From: Halobacteriales archaeon YIM A00010
Lineage (GTDB): Archaea; Halobacteriota; Halobacteria; Halobacteriales; Haloarculaceae
DNA: 64,000 nucleotides
NCBI GenBank assembly: GCA_025041175.1
Contig: JAKCFJ010000001.1
Coordinates: forward strand, 186,001 to 250,000
Reading direction: 5' to 3'
Every line of letters starts with the position of its first letter. Within the stretch, counting starts at the first letter, position 1. The notes below the pieces were generated by a model that ran no database searches, was not told the DNA's origin, and saw only the letters and a list, made by a program, of their open reading frames with translations. Shown here one piece after another: positions 24,746 through 33,251 of the stretch. The position numbers were made by a program, and so were the translations under genes.

Positions 24746-26292
24746 TCGCGCTTTCCCGTGCAGCGTCGCCAGCCAGCGAGTCCGAGTCCGAGGAGTGCAG
24801 CTGGCATCCCAAAGCCGGGGCCGTTGGCGGTAGTGGTTTCCTCGTCAGGTGCTGGTGTGTCGGTGGTAGTTGTGGACTCTGGGCGATCGCTCGACGATTG
24901 CATTGTGGACGGGGTTTCGTCACCATCCGGAGATGTGGTTGTCTCCGTTGATTTCTCAGGTGCTGTCTCGGTGGAGGTCGCCGTCGGCGTTGCTGTCTCG
25001 ATGGGAGTCGCCGTCTGTGTTGATTCGCCTTCGAGGACGATGAGATCCCGACCACCAAGAAACAGCTTTCCGGCGGCGACAGCCTCAAGCCGGTATCTGG
25101 TCATCGGCCTGGTTTCGATTTCGAACGACTGTTGGACCGTCCCTGTCGCCGGATCGATGATGGTGGCTCCGGCGTACAACAGCGAACCGACACGGGCGAT
25201 GATTCCTCGTGGGACCGACGTTGGCGGTCGTTCGTCTGGGGAGCCTTTGGGGAGCCTACTTCGCCACTGTTCGGAGCCATCGGTTCGATTGAGCGCAATG
25301 ATGTCGCTGACATTCTCGCCGCGAGCGTTCTTGAGATAGAGCCGTTTCGCGTCGATCGTCATTCCAGAGACGTAGCCGTTCTTCGAAAACGCCTGCTTCC
25401 ATTGCTGTGAACCACTCTCGGCGTCGAGAGCGATGACTGTCACTCCTGGGTCGATGCTTTCACTTACGTACACCGTTCCGTCGACGACGAGGCCCGTGTC
25501 GATGGTGGCTACGTTTGGAAGTGCTGACCAGACTTCCTCTCCGGTCCCTGCGTCGTATGCAACGACACCGTTCGATGGGGTAACGAACACCAGATCGTTT
25601 GCGACGAGTGGCTCGGTTGCGATCATGGGATCGTCACCGGGGATTTCTTGTCGCCACTTGACAGCACCGTCATCGGGCTGCAGACAGTAAATGTACGTTC
25701 CGTCACTCCCGTCGGTATCTGGCCCTTCGACGTACAGATTACCGTCTGCCACCGTCACCGAGGACAGTGCAGCGTCGACCGGAAAGTCGATCCGCCACTG
25801 TTTCTCCCCGTTGTCGGCATCGAGCGCGACGAGCGCGGTCTGTTCGTGATCGAATGCATCGAACACGCCGTAGTGGATCGGTGCATACACGGTTCCGTCG
25901 ACGACCGTCGGCGGCTCGACATCCGGTTCATCGCCTTCGTTTGTTGGCTCCGGTGGCGGTCCACCCGTGTAAGTCCAGCGCTCTGTCCCGTCTTCGATGT
26001 CGAACGCACCGAGGCGCTCACCAGTCGCGTAGACCGTGTCGCCGACGACCGCGCCCACCGCAACCCCGTTCCGCCACGCACTTACGCCACCGCTCCAGGC
26101 CTTTGAGAGCGCCCCGGTGGGGCCCACACCATCGATGGCGCTGTGTGTGTGGGCGTTATCTCCGCCTGGCTGTCTCCATGCAGCGTCGTTTGAATCGGCT
26201 CCGGCCGAGACCCCCGTCGCACCGAGCAACAGCCCGCCGCCTACCACACCAAGGAACTCCCGCCGAGTCTGCATTCTGTTTGCATCCGTCAT
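24742..26292 (-). CDS. Tat-exported PQQ-type beta-propeller protein with PGF-CTERM anchor (1)
   Basis: 516 residues. Tat motif RREFLGVVGGG near residues 10-20. Residues ~40-420 contain repeated propeller blades of the PQQ-repeat kind (DIEDGTERWTY, DADNGEKQWRI, DAGTGEEVWSA, DAESGSQQWKQ). A Thr/Ser/Pro-rich stalk (~430-485) leads to PGFGMPAALLGLGLAGWRR, the PGF-CTERM sorting signal cleaved by archaeosortase A with lipid attachment. Exported, surface-anchored protein; quinone binding is not implied, such propellers often bind proteins or glycans. It is a paralog of 27168-28796 and lies in the tRNA-Tyr island. Confidence 0.85.
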   Translation of the reverse strand: MTDANRMQTRREFLGVVGGGLLLGATGVSAGADSNDAAWRQPGGDNAHTHSAIDGVGPTGALSKAWSGGVSAWRNGVAVGAVVGDTVYATGERLGAFDIEDGTERWTYTGGPPPEPTNEGDEPDVEPPTVVDGTVYAPIHYGVFDAFDHEQTALVALDADNGEKQWRIDFPVDAALSSVTVADGNLYVEGPDTDGSDGTYIYCLQPDDGAVKWRQEIPGDDPMIATEPLVANDLVFVTPSNGVVAYDAGTGEEVWSALPNVATIDTGLVVDGTVYVSESIDPGVTVIALDAESGSQQWKQAFSKNGYVSGMTIDAKRLYLKNARGENVSDIIALNRTDGSEQWRSRLPKGSPDERPPTSVPRGIIARVGSLLYAGATIIDPATGTVQQSFEIETRPMTRYRLEAVAAGKLFLGGRDLIVLEGESTQTATPIETATPTATSTETAPEKSTETTTSPDGDETPSTMQSSSDRPESTTTTDTPAPDEETTTANGPGFGMPAALLGLGLAGWRRCTGKRD

Positions 26293-26578
26293 TTCCTGTT
26301 GATTTCTCCAACCCCATAATGTGTCTTCTGGCCTGCGTCCCGATCCACAGAATTTCGAATGCTACACCGTTGGGTGAAAATGTTGGTTGCGGAATCTTTT
26401 ATCAGGGCGTGAAAGGGCGAAAACTTCACTTCCTCCCGAGCCGACAGATAGCTCTTTCCGGCATTTGCAACGAGAAGTATCCGCTATCGATACGAGCCAG
26501 TGGAGGTGTCGACGACGGAAGGTGAAACCCAGATAGCACGCGCTTTGTTCATCCGCTTGCTCAAATCAAAGCCACAGA
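26293..26578. other. Intergenic stretch upstream of propeller gene 1
   Basis: Holds the promoter of the minus-strand propeller gene. The string TGTGTCTTCTGGCC near its start recurs upstream of propeller gene 2 (about 28825-28841), consistent with duplication of the whole unit. No gene seen. Confidence 0.45.
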
Positions 26579-26640
26579 AATCCGCTCTCCCCGATTTGAA
26601 CGCGAGGACTTCGCTTCGCTCGTCCTCTGGCTCAAATCGG
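26579..26640. repeat. tRNA-Tyr 3'-end fragment plus palindrome (att remnant 2)
   Basis: Near-identical to 24340-24402: the tRNA acceptor/T-arm sequence followed by the GAGGAC...GTCCTC and CGATTTGA...TCAAATCG inverted repeat. It marks the right end of the first integrase-propeller unit. The two copies are 2239 bases apart, in direct orientation. Confidence 0.65.
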
Positions 26641-26670
26641 ATCGATTGGATTTCTTGACCCCTCATCACG

Positions 26671-26736
26671 CTCGCTTCGCTCGCGGATTCGGAGACAAAG
26701 AAATCCGCTCTCCCCGATTTGAACGGGGGGCAAGTC
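26671..26736. repeat. 66-bp direct repeat, attachment-site copy
   Basis: Matches 28926-28991 at 64 of 66 positions by eye. The right 36 bases equal the 3' half of tRNA-Tyr from the acceptor to the anticodon stem; the left 30 bases equal the sequence downstream of the tRNA. Identity stops exactly at CAAGTC in the anticodon arm, the kind of boundary left by a tRNA-targeting integrase. The integrase remnant starts two bases later. Confidence 0.8.
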
Positions 26737-26737
26737 T

Positions 26738-27298
26738 ATGGAATTAACCGTAGTGGGTCCTGAGGTCGTCGATCCTCCGCGTTTCAGTGTGATGAAGAAA
26801 ACGAACGCGCTCGACCCAATCGATCCCAGTACAGCGAAGCAGATGTATCTCGACTCCCGGAGGCACGAAGTCTCCCAAGGGACCATAGACGGCTATCACT
26901 ATCGGCTCAAGCATTTCATCCGGTGGTGTGACACGGAGGGGATCAACAACATGAACGATCTCTCCGGCCGGGATCTCCATCAGTACAAGACATGGCACAG
27001 AGATGACGGCGATCTCACGCCGCTCTCACTCGGAAGTCAGCTCGATACACTCCGAATGTTCATCCGGTGGTGTGAGTCAATCGATGCAGTCGAAGAAAAG
27101 CTTCACAAGATAACCGATACGCCGATTCCGACGCTCATCAAATCACCTCTGGCACTTCGTGGACTGCTCAGCGGTCTCGGCTTCGCAACCAGCTTCCGAC
27201 ACCGATCCCGGCGGCTCCAGCAAGCACACCGAAGCCTGGACCGGTTGTGGCGGTGGAGTCGTCATCACTGCTGGACTCCTGTGGTGTCGAGCCGTTAG
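26738..27298 (+). pseudogene. Truncated tyrosine recombinase, N-terminal domain only (copy 2)
   Basis: An ATG directly abuts the att copy; the family-like start is the ATG at 26792 (MKKTNALDPIDPSTAKQMYL). Core-binding domain residues continue through GYHYRLKHFIRWCDTEG, GRDLHQYKTWHRDDGDL and LRMFIRWCESIDAVEEKL to about 27110. Beyond that the frame reads backwards through the 3' end of the propeller gene, so the catalytic domain is missing. Longer than the 24467 remnant but equally inactive. Confidence 0.78.
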
Positions 27299-28796
27299 TT
27301 GTGCCGGATGGATTGTCTGCAGTGTCCGCCGTCTCTGACGGCGCACTCGGTTCTGCCTGTTGGGTCGTCGTTGCGGTGGATCCCCTATCATCGGTTACAG
27401 TCGTCGAATCTTCACTCTCGTCGGCTTCGGTCTGTGTGTCAGTCGTTGGTGGCGATGCGGTCTGTGTGTCGGTCGTCGGTGGTGATGCGGTCTGGGTTTC
27501 CGATCCCTTCACAACTAGTAGCCCTTCGCCACCGAAGTACAGCTGTCCCCCAGCAACCGCATTGAGTCGATACGGGGCCGTCCACGGCCCTTCGATCCCG
27601 TACTCGGACCGAATTGATCCATCGGATGGATCGAGGACGAATCCACCGGCGTACAACAGAGAGCCGACCCGTGCCATCCCCCACGCTGGATCCGGTCTCC
27701 CCGTCTGTGGTTCGGTATCTGACTCCTCTGGCCACGTCGTAACGGATGTCTGCCAATTTTCCGTGCCGTCAGTTCGATCGAGTGCGATGATGGCTGCATC
27801 GCTCTGTCCCTTCGCAATGTACACCTGTTCTGCGTCCACGGTTGCTACCCGAATTCTGATGCGTTCCCCGTCGTAGGACTGCTTCCACTGTTGTTCGCCC
27901 GTGGAGGCGTCGAGCACGATGATCGTCGCACCCGGTGTACTCTCCTCGCTCACGAACAGAGTCCCATCAGCAACCATCGCCACGTGGGGTGCTTTCACGC
28001 GAGGGAGCGCCTTCCAGAGGCGATCACCATTCTCCACGTCGAGCGCGACGACACCGTTTCGCTCGGCGACGTACAGACGACCGCTTTCGATGGCTGGCGT
28101 GTTCGACTCAGCCCGGCCAATATCGACCGACTGGCGCCAGCCTATCGTGCCGTCGGACGGGTTCAACTGGTAGATGTACCTGGTGTCACTGCCGTCCAGA
28201 TCGGGACCACAGACATAGCACATTCCGTCTGATATCCTCACGTGTGAGAACTCGATTACGCTCGGGGTCCCGATCTCCCAGAGCTTCTCGCCGCTCTCTG
28301 CGTCGACACCCATCAGTTTCGCGTACTCAGCCCCATCTCCATCCCAGACACCGATGCGCACCGGTGCAACGACAACCCCGTCCACGTACGTTGGCCGTTC
28401 GATATCTATCGCTGCGCCGTCTGGATAGTCGATGTCGGGGACCGATGTCTGAGCACTCCATAGTGTTGTTCCATCAACCGCGTTCTTGGCGACTAGAACG
28501 GTCCCAGACGCATACACCGTGCCGTCGACGACCGCGCCGACACGAGTATCACCGAAATAGGCACTAAGACCACCTTGCCAGGCCGTTGAGAGTTTCCCTG
28601 CAGGTCCCGTTGCGGATATCTGTGCGTTGGTCCCCGCTGCGTTCGCGCCGGGCTGTGTCCAGGTTTCATCACCCGACTGTGTAGACATACCCCCGGTGAT
28701 ACCCACCCCTGCAGTGGTGATTACTCCGGCTGTCACTAGTCCGGCGACACCTGAGAAAAACGTCCGACGAGAGAACTCATTGGTTCTGTTGTCCAT
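27168..28796 (-). CDS. Tat-exported PQQ-type beta-propeller protein with PGF-CTERM anchor (2)
   Basis: 542 residues. Tat motif SRRTFFSGVAG near residue 9-19. Propeller blades repeat as in its paralog (NAVDGTTLWSA, DAESGEKLWEI, DVENGDRLWKA, DASTGEQQWKQ, DRTDGTENWQT). A Thr/Ser-rich stalk with a duplicated TASPPTTDTQ motif precedes GPGFGVLAGAAGIGVGSWLR, the PGF-CTERM tripartite signal. The gene ends inside the integrase remnant on the other strand. The second unit of the tandem island, directly adjacent to the intact tRNA-Tyr. Confidence 0.85.
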   Translation of the reverse strand: MDNRTNEFSRRTFFSGVAGLVTAGVITTAGVGITGGMSTQSGDETWTQPGANAAGTNAQISATGPAGKLSTAWQGGLSAYFGDTRVGAVVDGTVYASGTVLVAKNAVDGTTLWSAQTSVPDIDYPDGAAIDIERPTYVDGVVVAPVRIGVWDGDGAEYAKLMGVDAESGEKLWEIGTPSVIEFSHVRISDGMCYVCGPDLDGSDTRYIYQLNPSDGTIGWRQSVDIGRAESNTPAIESGRLYVAERNGVVALDVENGDRLWKALPRVKAPHVAMVADGTLFVSEESTPGATIIVLDASTGEQQWKQSYDGERIRIRVATVDAEQVYIAKGQSDAAIIALDRTDGTENWQTSVTTWPEESDTEPQTGRPDPAWGMARVGSLLYAGGFVLDPSDGSIRSEYGIEGPWTAPYRLNAVAGGQLYFGGEGLLVVKGSETQTASPPTTDTQTASPPTTDTQTEADESEDSTTVTDDRGSTATTTQQAEPSAPSETADTADNPSGTTNGSTPQESSSDDDSTATTGPGFGVLAGAAGIGVGSWLRSRDR

Positions 28797-28925
28797 CTAT
28801 GGCAACCATATCAGTTCTCCTGACATGTGTCTTCTGGCCCAGTGTACGTGGCAGTTCGAATCTCATAAGATGGTCCCGGGATGCTCTCTTCGCTGGTGTC
28901 CCGGGTGCGACTCGCTGATTCCCCA
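28797..28925. other. Spacer between propeller gene 2 and the att repeat
   Basis: Promoter region of the minus-strand propeller gene. Carries ATGTGTCTTCTGGCCC, also found upstream of propeller gene 1. No coding sequence recognised. Confidence 0.4.
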
Positions 28926-28991
28926 CTCGCTTCGCTCACGGATTCGGAGACAAAGACATCCGCTCTCCCCGATTTGAACGGGGGGCAAGTC
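28926..28991. repeat. 66-bp direct repeat containing the tRNA-Tyr 3' half
   Basis: Partner of 26671-26736 (two mismatches). Spans the tRNA 3' half plus ~33 bases downstream of it. With the left copy it delimits a 2255-bp repeat-to-repeat unit holding integrase remnant 2 and propeller gene 2. Confidence 0.8.
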
Positions 28992-29032
28992 GATCTACAG
29001 TCGACTGCTCTGCCAGACTGAGCTAAGAGCGG
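28959..29032 (-). tRNA. tRNA-Tyr (GTA)
   Basis: 74 bases. Acceptor CCGCTCT/AGAGCGG with discriminator A, D stem GCTC/GAGC, anticodon stem GTCGA/TCGAC with loop CTGTAGA (anticodon GTA), T stem CCCCG/CGGGG with loop TTCAAAT. The C1-G72 pair is the archaeal tyrosine identity. No intron, no encoded CCA. A TTAAA box about 30 bases upstream on the minus strand (near 29062) can serve as promoter. Its 3' half is the target of the island integrations. Confidence 0.96.
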
Positions 29033-29172
29033 TCACTCTTTCGTATGCCCATTCTCCATTTAACGCTTTCTGTTCCGACCGAAACCACCCGACACTCGCG
29101 GTGTCTCGTACACCTGATAGATGTCTGACGCTGGCACGAACGTTGATATGGATTGGCAACCAACAGCCATTG

Positions 29173-29724
29173 ATGAGTAAGATCACGTTTCGCGCTGACG
29201 ACGAGTTGATCGCGCAACTGGAGGAGTTCGAGGCCTCCAAGAGCGCGATCATGCGCGAAGCGCTTCGCACCTATCTCAACACTCATATGAGCGGCTCCGG
29301 ACCAGCCAAGAGCCACCCGACAGTGGAGTTCGAGGACGAACGCTGGGTGGACCACGTGGTTCGAGAACGCGTCGAGGAACTCGTCGGAGAAGGCGACAGC
29401 GCGTTTACACGGCCAGAACCCAAGGATATCAACGTAAATATCTCTGTAGAGGGTGAACCACAGACGACAGTCACCGAGGACTCCTCGTCCTCCGATCAGT
29501 GTAAGACGCGTGCTTCGAATACAGGGGACACCGGGACGGAACAAACCCAGTGTGCTCAATGCGGGGAAACACACGCGGAATCACACGTGTACTGCCCCAA
29601 CTGCGGAGAAAAATCGGTTCAACAGGTCGCCTGCGAATGTGGTGCCGAAATCGATACCGAATGGTCGTTTTGCCCGGCGTGTGGCCGCCGTACCCCGGCT
29701 GAGTCCGATCTCGATCGGTCGTAG
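29173..29724 (+). CDS. cdrL: Ribbon-helix-helix double-zinc-ribbon regulator, CdrL-like
   Basis: 183 residues. The N-terminus MSKITFRADDELIAQLEEFE is a ribbon-helix-helix DNA-binding domain (strand plus SKSAIMREALRTYL helix). A linker of ~85 residues follows, then two zinc ribbons: CAQCGETH...YCPNCGEK (near 119-141) and CECGAEIDTEWSFCPACGRR. In haloarchaea this long RHH protein (cell division regulator, long) lies next to cdrS-ftsZ2 and acts on that promoter. The ATG at 29173 is chosen because the RHH strand begins there. Confidence 0.85.
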   Translation: MSKITFRADDELIAQLEEFEASKSAIMREALRTYLNTHMSGSGPAKSHPTVEFEDERWVDHVVRERVEELVGEGDSAFTRPEPKDINVNISVEGEPQTTVTEDSSSSDQCKTRASNTGDTGTEQTQCAQCGETHAESHVYCPNCGEKSVQQVACECGAEIDTEWSFCPACGRRTPAESDLDRS

Positions 29725-29865
29725 CCGATGATGCCACGCGGTAAGCGATCGTATACGCCAAAAACCCCCGCGACACGCTCTGAACGAGTCATTTATGGAA
29801 TAGAATCCATCCGTGTCATACATGGGGCAAAGATTTATTACACCGGCGATAATCAACACACCTGC

Positions 29866-29970
29866 GTAAGACGACCGTCTTACATGGTGTCGCGTTCGTG
29901 GTAATACGGCCGCACTCGTGCGGTTTCGCTGTGTAAGACGCGGGGCGGACCACCGCCCATCTCGTCTTAC
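29866..29970 (+). promoter_or_regulatory. Inverted-repeat cluster in the cdrS-ftsZ2 control region
   Basis: GTAAGAC/GTCTTAC with a 4-base centre (29866-29883); CCGCAC/GTGCGG (29910-29923); and GTAAGACG (29933-29940) with CGTCTTAC (29963-29970) enclosing GGGCGG/CCGCCC (29943-29948/29953-29958). The 8-mer GTAAGACG or its complement thus occurs four times. A TATA-like ATTTATTA lies near 29832. They may be operators for the RHH regulators or a folded 5' leader of the cdrS message. Confidence 0.6.
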
Positions 29971-29987
29971 CGGAAAAGGGGAAAACC

Positions 29988-30167
29988 ATGGAGCGTGTGA
30001 CACTACGGATTCCAAAACAACAGGTCGAAGCAGTCGAGCAACTGGTCGAGACGGGTGAGTTTCCCAACCGGAGTGAAGCGATTCGATCGGCTGTTCGTGA
30101 GATGATCAACGAAGAGAACACAGAGCGTCAGCGGCGGGAGAGCAAGCGTCAGTGGGCGCGTGTCTGA
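29988..30167 (+). CDS. cdrS: Ribbon-helix-helix regulator CdrS
   Basis: 59 residues, [20 protein letters not shown]. One ribbon-helix-helix domain: beta strand RVTLRIP, helix [12 protein letters not shown], turn FPNRSE and helix [13 protein letters not shown], then a basic tail. In Halobacterium and Haloferax the short RHH protein is a cell-division regulator co-transcribed with ftsZ2. The stop is 2 bases before the ftsZ2 ATG, so the two are one operon. Confidence 0.92.
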   Translation: MERVTLRIPKQQVEAVEQLVETGEFPNRSEAIRSAVREMINEENTERQRRESKRQWARV

Positions 30168-30169
30168 CG

Positions 30170-31333
30170 ATGCAAGAACTCGTCAACGACGCGCTCGAAC
30201 ACGCTGAAGACGAAGAGCGCCAAGCGGCTGACGCGGAGGACATCGACGAGTTTGGTGATCCTCGTATCGTGGTCGTTGGCGCTGGCGGTGCTGGGAACAA
30301 CACTGTCAACCGACTCTACAACATCGGCGTCGACGGCGCTGATACGGTTGCGATCAACACGGACAAACAGCACCTTCAGATGATCGAAGCCGACACGAAG
30401 GTGCTCGTCGGGAAGACGCTCACCCAGGGTCTCGGTGCCGGTGGCGATCCCGCGATGGGGGAGCGAGCGACCGAAATGGCCCGTGGGACGATCAAAGACG
30501 TGCTGTCGGGCGCTGATCTCGTGTTCGTTACGGCTGGCATGGGTGGCGGAACGGGCACGGGTGCGGCGCCCGTCATCTCGAAGATCGCAAAGGAGTTGGG
30601 TGCGATCGTTGTCGGCATGGTGTCGACCCCGTTCAACGTCGAACGGGCGCGAACCGTGAAAGCCGAGGAAGGGCTCGAACAGCTCCGCAACGAGGCGGAT
30701 TCGATCATCGTTCTGGACAACAATCGATTGCTCGATTACGTCCCGAACCTTCCGATCGGCAAGGCGTTCTCGGTGATGGATCAGATCATCGCCGAAACGG
30801 TCAAGGGTATTTCCGAGACGATCACCCAACCGTCGCTCATCAATCTCGATTACGCGGATATGACCGCCATCATGGGGCAAGGCGGCGTCGCGGTCATGCT
30901 CGTGGGCGAGACCCAGGACAAGAACAAAACCGATGAAGTCGTTCGGGATGCGATGAGCCATCCCCTCCTTGATGTCGACTACCGAGGGGCGACCGGGGGG
31001 TTGGTCCACATCACCGGTGGTCCCGACCTCACGCTCAAGGAGGCCGAAGGGATCGCCCAACAGATCACCGAACGACTCGAAGCCGACGCGAACGTCATCT
31101 GGGGTGCCCGGATCCAACAGGAGTACAAGGGTAAAGTCCGCGTGATGGCGATCATGACGGGGGTACAGAGCGCACAGATTCTCGGCCCAACTACACAAAA
31201 GCAGGCAGACGCCTCCCGCCGTGCGGCACTCGACCGAGTGGACACCGACTCGGAGTCCAACTACGGTAGCGCACAGTCCGACGGCGGACAGGATTCTGTC
31301 GAGACCAACAACGGTCTCGATGTCATTAGATGA
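30170..31333 (+). CDS. ftsZ2: Cell division protein FtsZ2
   Basis: 387-residue tubulin-superfamily GTPase. GTP-binding [13 protein letters not shown] near residue 41, INTDKQHL, signature [10 protein letters not shown] near 125, and [13 protein letters not shown] for the T7 loop. N-terminus [16 protein letters not shown] and the conserved [20 protein letters not shown]-terminal part identify the FtsZ2 branch, the constriction motor in Haloferax. The ATG at 30170 is preferred to an in-frame GTG at 30152 that lies inside cdrS. Only 9 kb from ftsZ1 here. Confidence 0.96.
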   Translation: MQELVNDALEHAEDEERQAADAEDIDEFGDPRIVVVGAGGAGNNTVNRLYNIGVDGADTVAINTDKQHLQMIEADTKVLVGKTLTQGLGAGGDPAMGERATEMARGTIKDVLSGADLVFVTAGMGGGTGTGAAPVISKIAKELGAIVVGMVSTPFNVERARTVKAEEGLEQLRNEADSIIVLDNNRLLDYVPNLPIGKAFSVMDQIIAETVKGISETITQPSLINLDYADMTAIMGQGGVAVMLVGETQDKNKTDEVVRDAMSHPLLDVDYRGATGGLVHITGGPDLTLKEAEGIAQQITERLEADANVIWGARIQQEYKGKVRVMAIMTGVQSAQILGPTTQKQADASRRAALDRVDTDSESNYGSAQSDGGQDSVETNNGLDVIR

Positions 31334-31465
31334 GTGATGAACTAACTGACCGACGAGGCTATCGCTTACGGAATTAATTTTCGATATGTCCTGGATATAT
31401 ACTATGTATTATTTATTACCATCGTATATCACTGGACAGTTGAGCGAGCGTCGGTGATTCACTCG

Positions 31466-32455
31466 CTACGTCGCGTGGATCGATTCGACGAGCTGGCATT
31501 TTCGACAGAGTCGGTTCGTCGTCGCCGCGCCACACCGTTCGCAGTCGGTGGCGTCGGATGGTGATCCTTGTCGGTACTGTTCGGCGGCGATGCCAGCGAG
31601 ATCCTCGTACCCGGCCATGATCGAGTGGCGTGTGCCCGGGTGGTTCTCCTCGAGTTCGAGGAGGAGGCGCTGGATCTCACCGCGGTAGGCCTCGCTCGCG
31701 TGCGGGCATTCGGCCATATGAACGGGGAGTTCCTTGAGGTGTGCAAACAGCGCGACCTCCTTTTCCGGGACGTCCCGAAGCGGTTTCGCGCGCGGGACGA
31801 ACGCATCGGATTCGGTGCGCGTTTGCCGGTCGTCGCCGCCTGTGTGCTCGAACGGCCCGAGGCTAGCGTCGAAGTGCTTTGCGATCTGTTCGACGTCGCC
31901 TTCGAGGACGTTCATGAGCGCTGTTTGGGCCTCGTCGTCGAGGTTGTGGCCGGTAAGCAGCTTATCCGCCCCGAATTCGTCCGCGTATCGGGAGAGGACG
32001 TCCCGGCGGAAAACGCCACAGTACGCACACGGGGCCATGTTCTCCGGGTCGCTTTCGGCCACGTCGTCCATCTCGAGGTCGAACTCTTCCTCGTAGGCGA
32101 CGACCTCGTGTCGGATGCCCATCTCTTCGGTCAGCTCGAGACAGGCGTCGACGGAGGCGTCCCGGTATCCTTCGATTCCCTCGTGGATCGTGAGTGCGAC
32201 CAGTTCGATCCGGGGATCCTTGGCGAACGTATCATACAGGAGGTGTGTGAGAACGACGCTGTCTTTCCCGCCCGAGAGACCGATCACCCACGTCTCGGGA
32301 TCGTCGGGCGAGATGTTCTCGCCGATGAGTGCGTCCTCTCGGATCCGCCGTCTGACGCGCTTTTCGACCGAGCGAAAGAAATGACGCTCACAGAGATGCA
32401 GCCCGGAGTACTCGGCGTGTAGCACCGCCGGATCTCCGCATTTGTCACACTCCAT
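31466..32455 (-). CDS. ncsA: tRNA 2-thiolation enzyme NcsA (Ncs6/TtuA family)
   Basis: 329 residues. N-terminal zinc ribbon MECDKCGDP...LCERHF, ATP-binding P-loop GLSGGKDSVVL near residue 60, catalytic CAYCGVFRRDVL near 143, TGHNLDDEAQT, and C-terminal zinc ribbon CERCGAATTNRLCRKC. It adenylates and thiolates U34 of Lys/Glu/Gln tRNAs using a SAMP ubiquitin-like sulfur carrier in Haloferax. Convergent with ftsZ2, the same neighbourhood as in H. volcanii. Confidence 0.94.
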   Translation of the reverse strand: MECDKCGDPAVLHAEYSGLHLCERHFFRSVEKRVRRRIREDALIGENISPDDPETWVIGLSGGKDSVVLTHLLYDTFAKDPRIELVALTIHEGIEGYRDASVDACLELTEEMGIRHEVVAYEEEFDLEMDDVAESDPENMAPCAYCGVFRRDVLSRYADEFGADKLLTGHNLDDEAQTALMNVLEGDVEQIAKHFDASLGPFEHTGGDDRQTRTESDAFVPRAKPLRDVPEKEVALFAHLKELPVHMAECPHASEAYRGEIQRLLLELEENHPGTRHSIMAGYEDLAGIAAEQYRQGSPSDATDCERCGAATTNRLCRKCQLVESIHAT

Positions 32456-32684
32456 ACGCGGACTTACGGACTCGGAGAAATAACCCTGTTGTGAGCGTGG
32501 TTTCTCGTTCGACGCATCGGAGACTCATACTGTCGGTCATACGTACGTGAATCGACAGTGGCGTTGTCGGGGACATGGAGTAATTTCCTGACTGAACTGG
32601 CCATCGAGTGTTCAACGATTCATGACCGACAGCATCACCCCCCGAAGCGAAACGAATATCGTGTGAGGTGTATATTAATTATAC

Positions 32685-33116
32685 ATGTCCTTGGAGAACC
32701 GTATCGAACGGGGTGGTCGTCGGATCCTCAGTTCGCCGCTCTGGCTGGGGCTTTTGATCACTGCGTTTCTCGTGATTCCAGTGTTCTTCACACCGGAGGT
32801 TCCGCTGTGGGTGGGGATCGTTTCGCTCACTACCCTTTTGCCGACCGTGTTGGGGTGTACGTATCTCGCTGACTACCTCTACCGGCGCGCGGTAGGCTCG
32901 GATGAATCCGACGCCCCATCTCCCGATCCGTCCGTCACCGAGGAGGAACCGACGGCGATCGAGCGGCTTCGGCACGCGTACGCGACGGGTGACATCAGCG
33001 AGGAGACGTTCGAACGAAAACTCGATCGGCTGCTCGAAACTGAAGACATCGAAACGCGACGGCCCCGAAACAGAAGCGACGGGGTGAACCAGGAAACGGA
33101 CCTCCTCACGGAGTGA
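32685..33116 (+). CDS. SHOCT-domain membrane protein
   Basis: 143 residues. Two transmembrane helices (about residues 18-35 and 40-62), then a cytoplasmic linker with SDESDAPSPDPS and a SHOCT short helical domain: AIERLRHAYATGDISEETFERKLDRLLE. SHOCT modules usually sit at protein ends and mediate oligomerisation or nucleic-acid contacts. An A/T-rich TATATTAATTATA stretch abuts the ATG. Function unknown. Confidence 0.8.
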   Translation: MSLENRIERGGRRILSSPLWLGLLITAFLVIPVFFTPEVPLWVGIVSLTTLLPTVLGCTYLADYLYRRAVGSDESDAPSPDPSVTEEEPTAIERLRHAYATGDISEETFERKLDRLLETEDIETRRPRNRSDGVNQETDLLTE

Positions 33117-33205
33117 GCCGCGTTCACGGGACTCTACGCTCAGCTGGCTTTTTTGATCCACTCAGCTGCACACGCGCAACTGGAAGCCAGCACGAGCGGC
33201 GTCGA

Positions 33206-33251
33206 AGCGGTGGCGGTGCGGTAACGTGAGTACACTCACCGCGAGCGCAGC
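33206..33251. repeat. Dispersed intergenic repeat, left block, entering hairpin array B
   Basis: GTGGCGGTGCGGTAACGTGAGTACACTCACCGCGAGCG: the palindromic core GTGAGT-AC-ACTCAC is also present near 51478 (reversed) and, mutated, near 44205. The right block (AGCGAGCGGTTTTTCC, 33501-33516) is separated from it by the hairpin array, unlike in the other copies. Confidence 0.6.

Noticed and set aside
24467-27298. Active integrase genes
   Set aside because: Both frames end after the core-binding domain; no catalytic Arg/His/Tyr region is encoded nearby.
30149-31198. 349-codon open frame on - strand
   Set aside because: Antisense shadow of ftsZ2.
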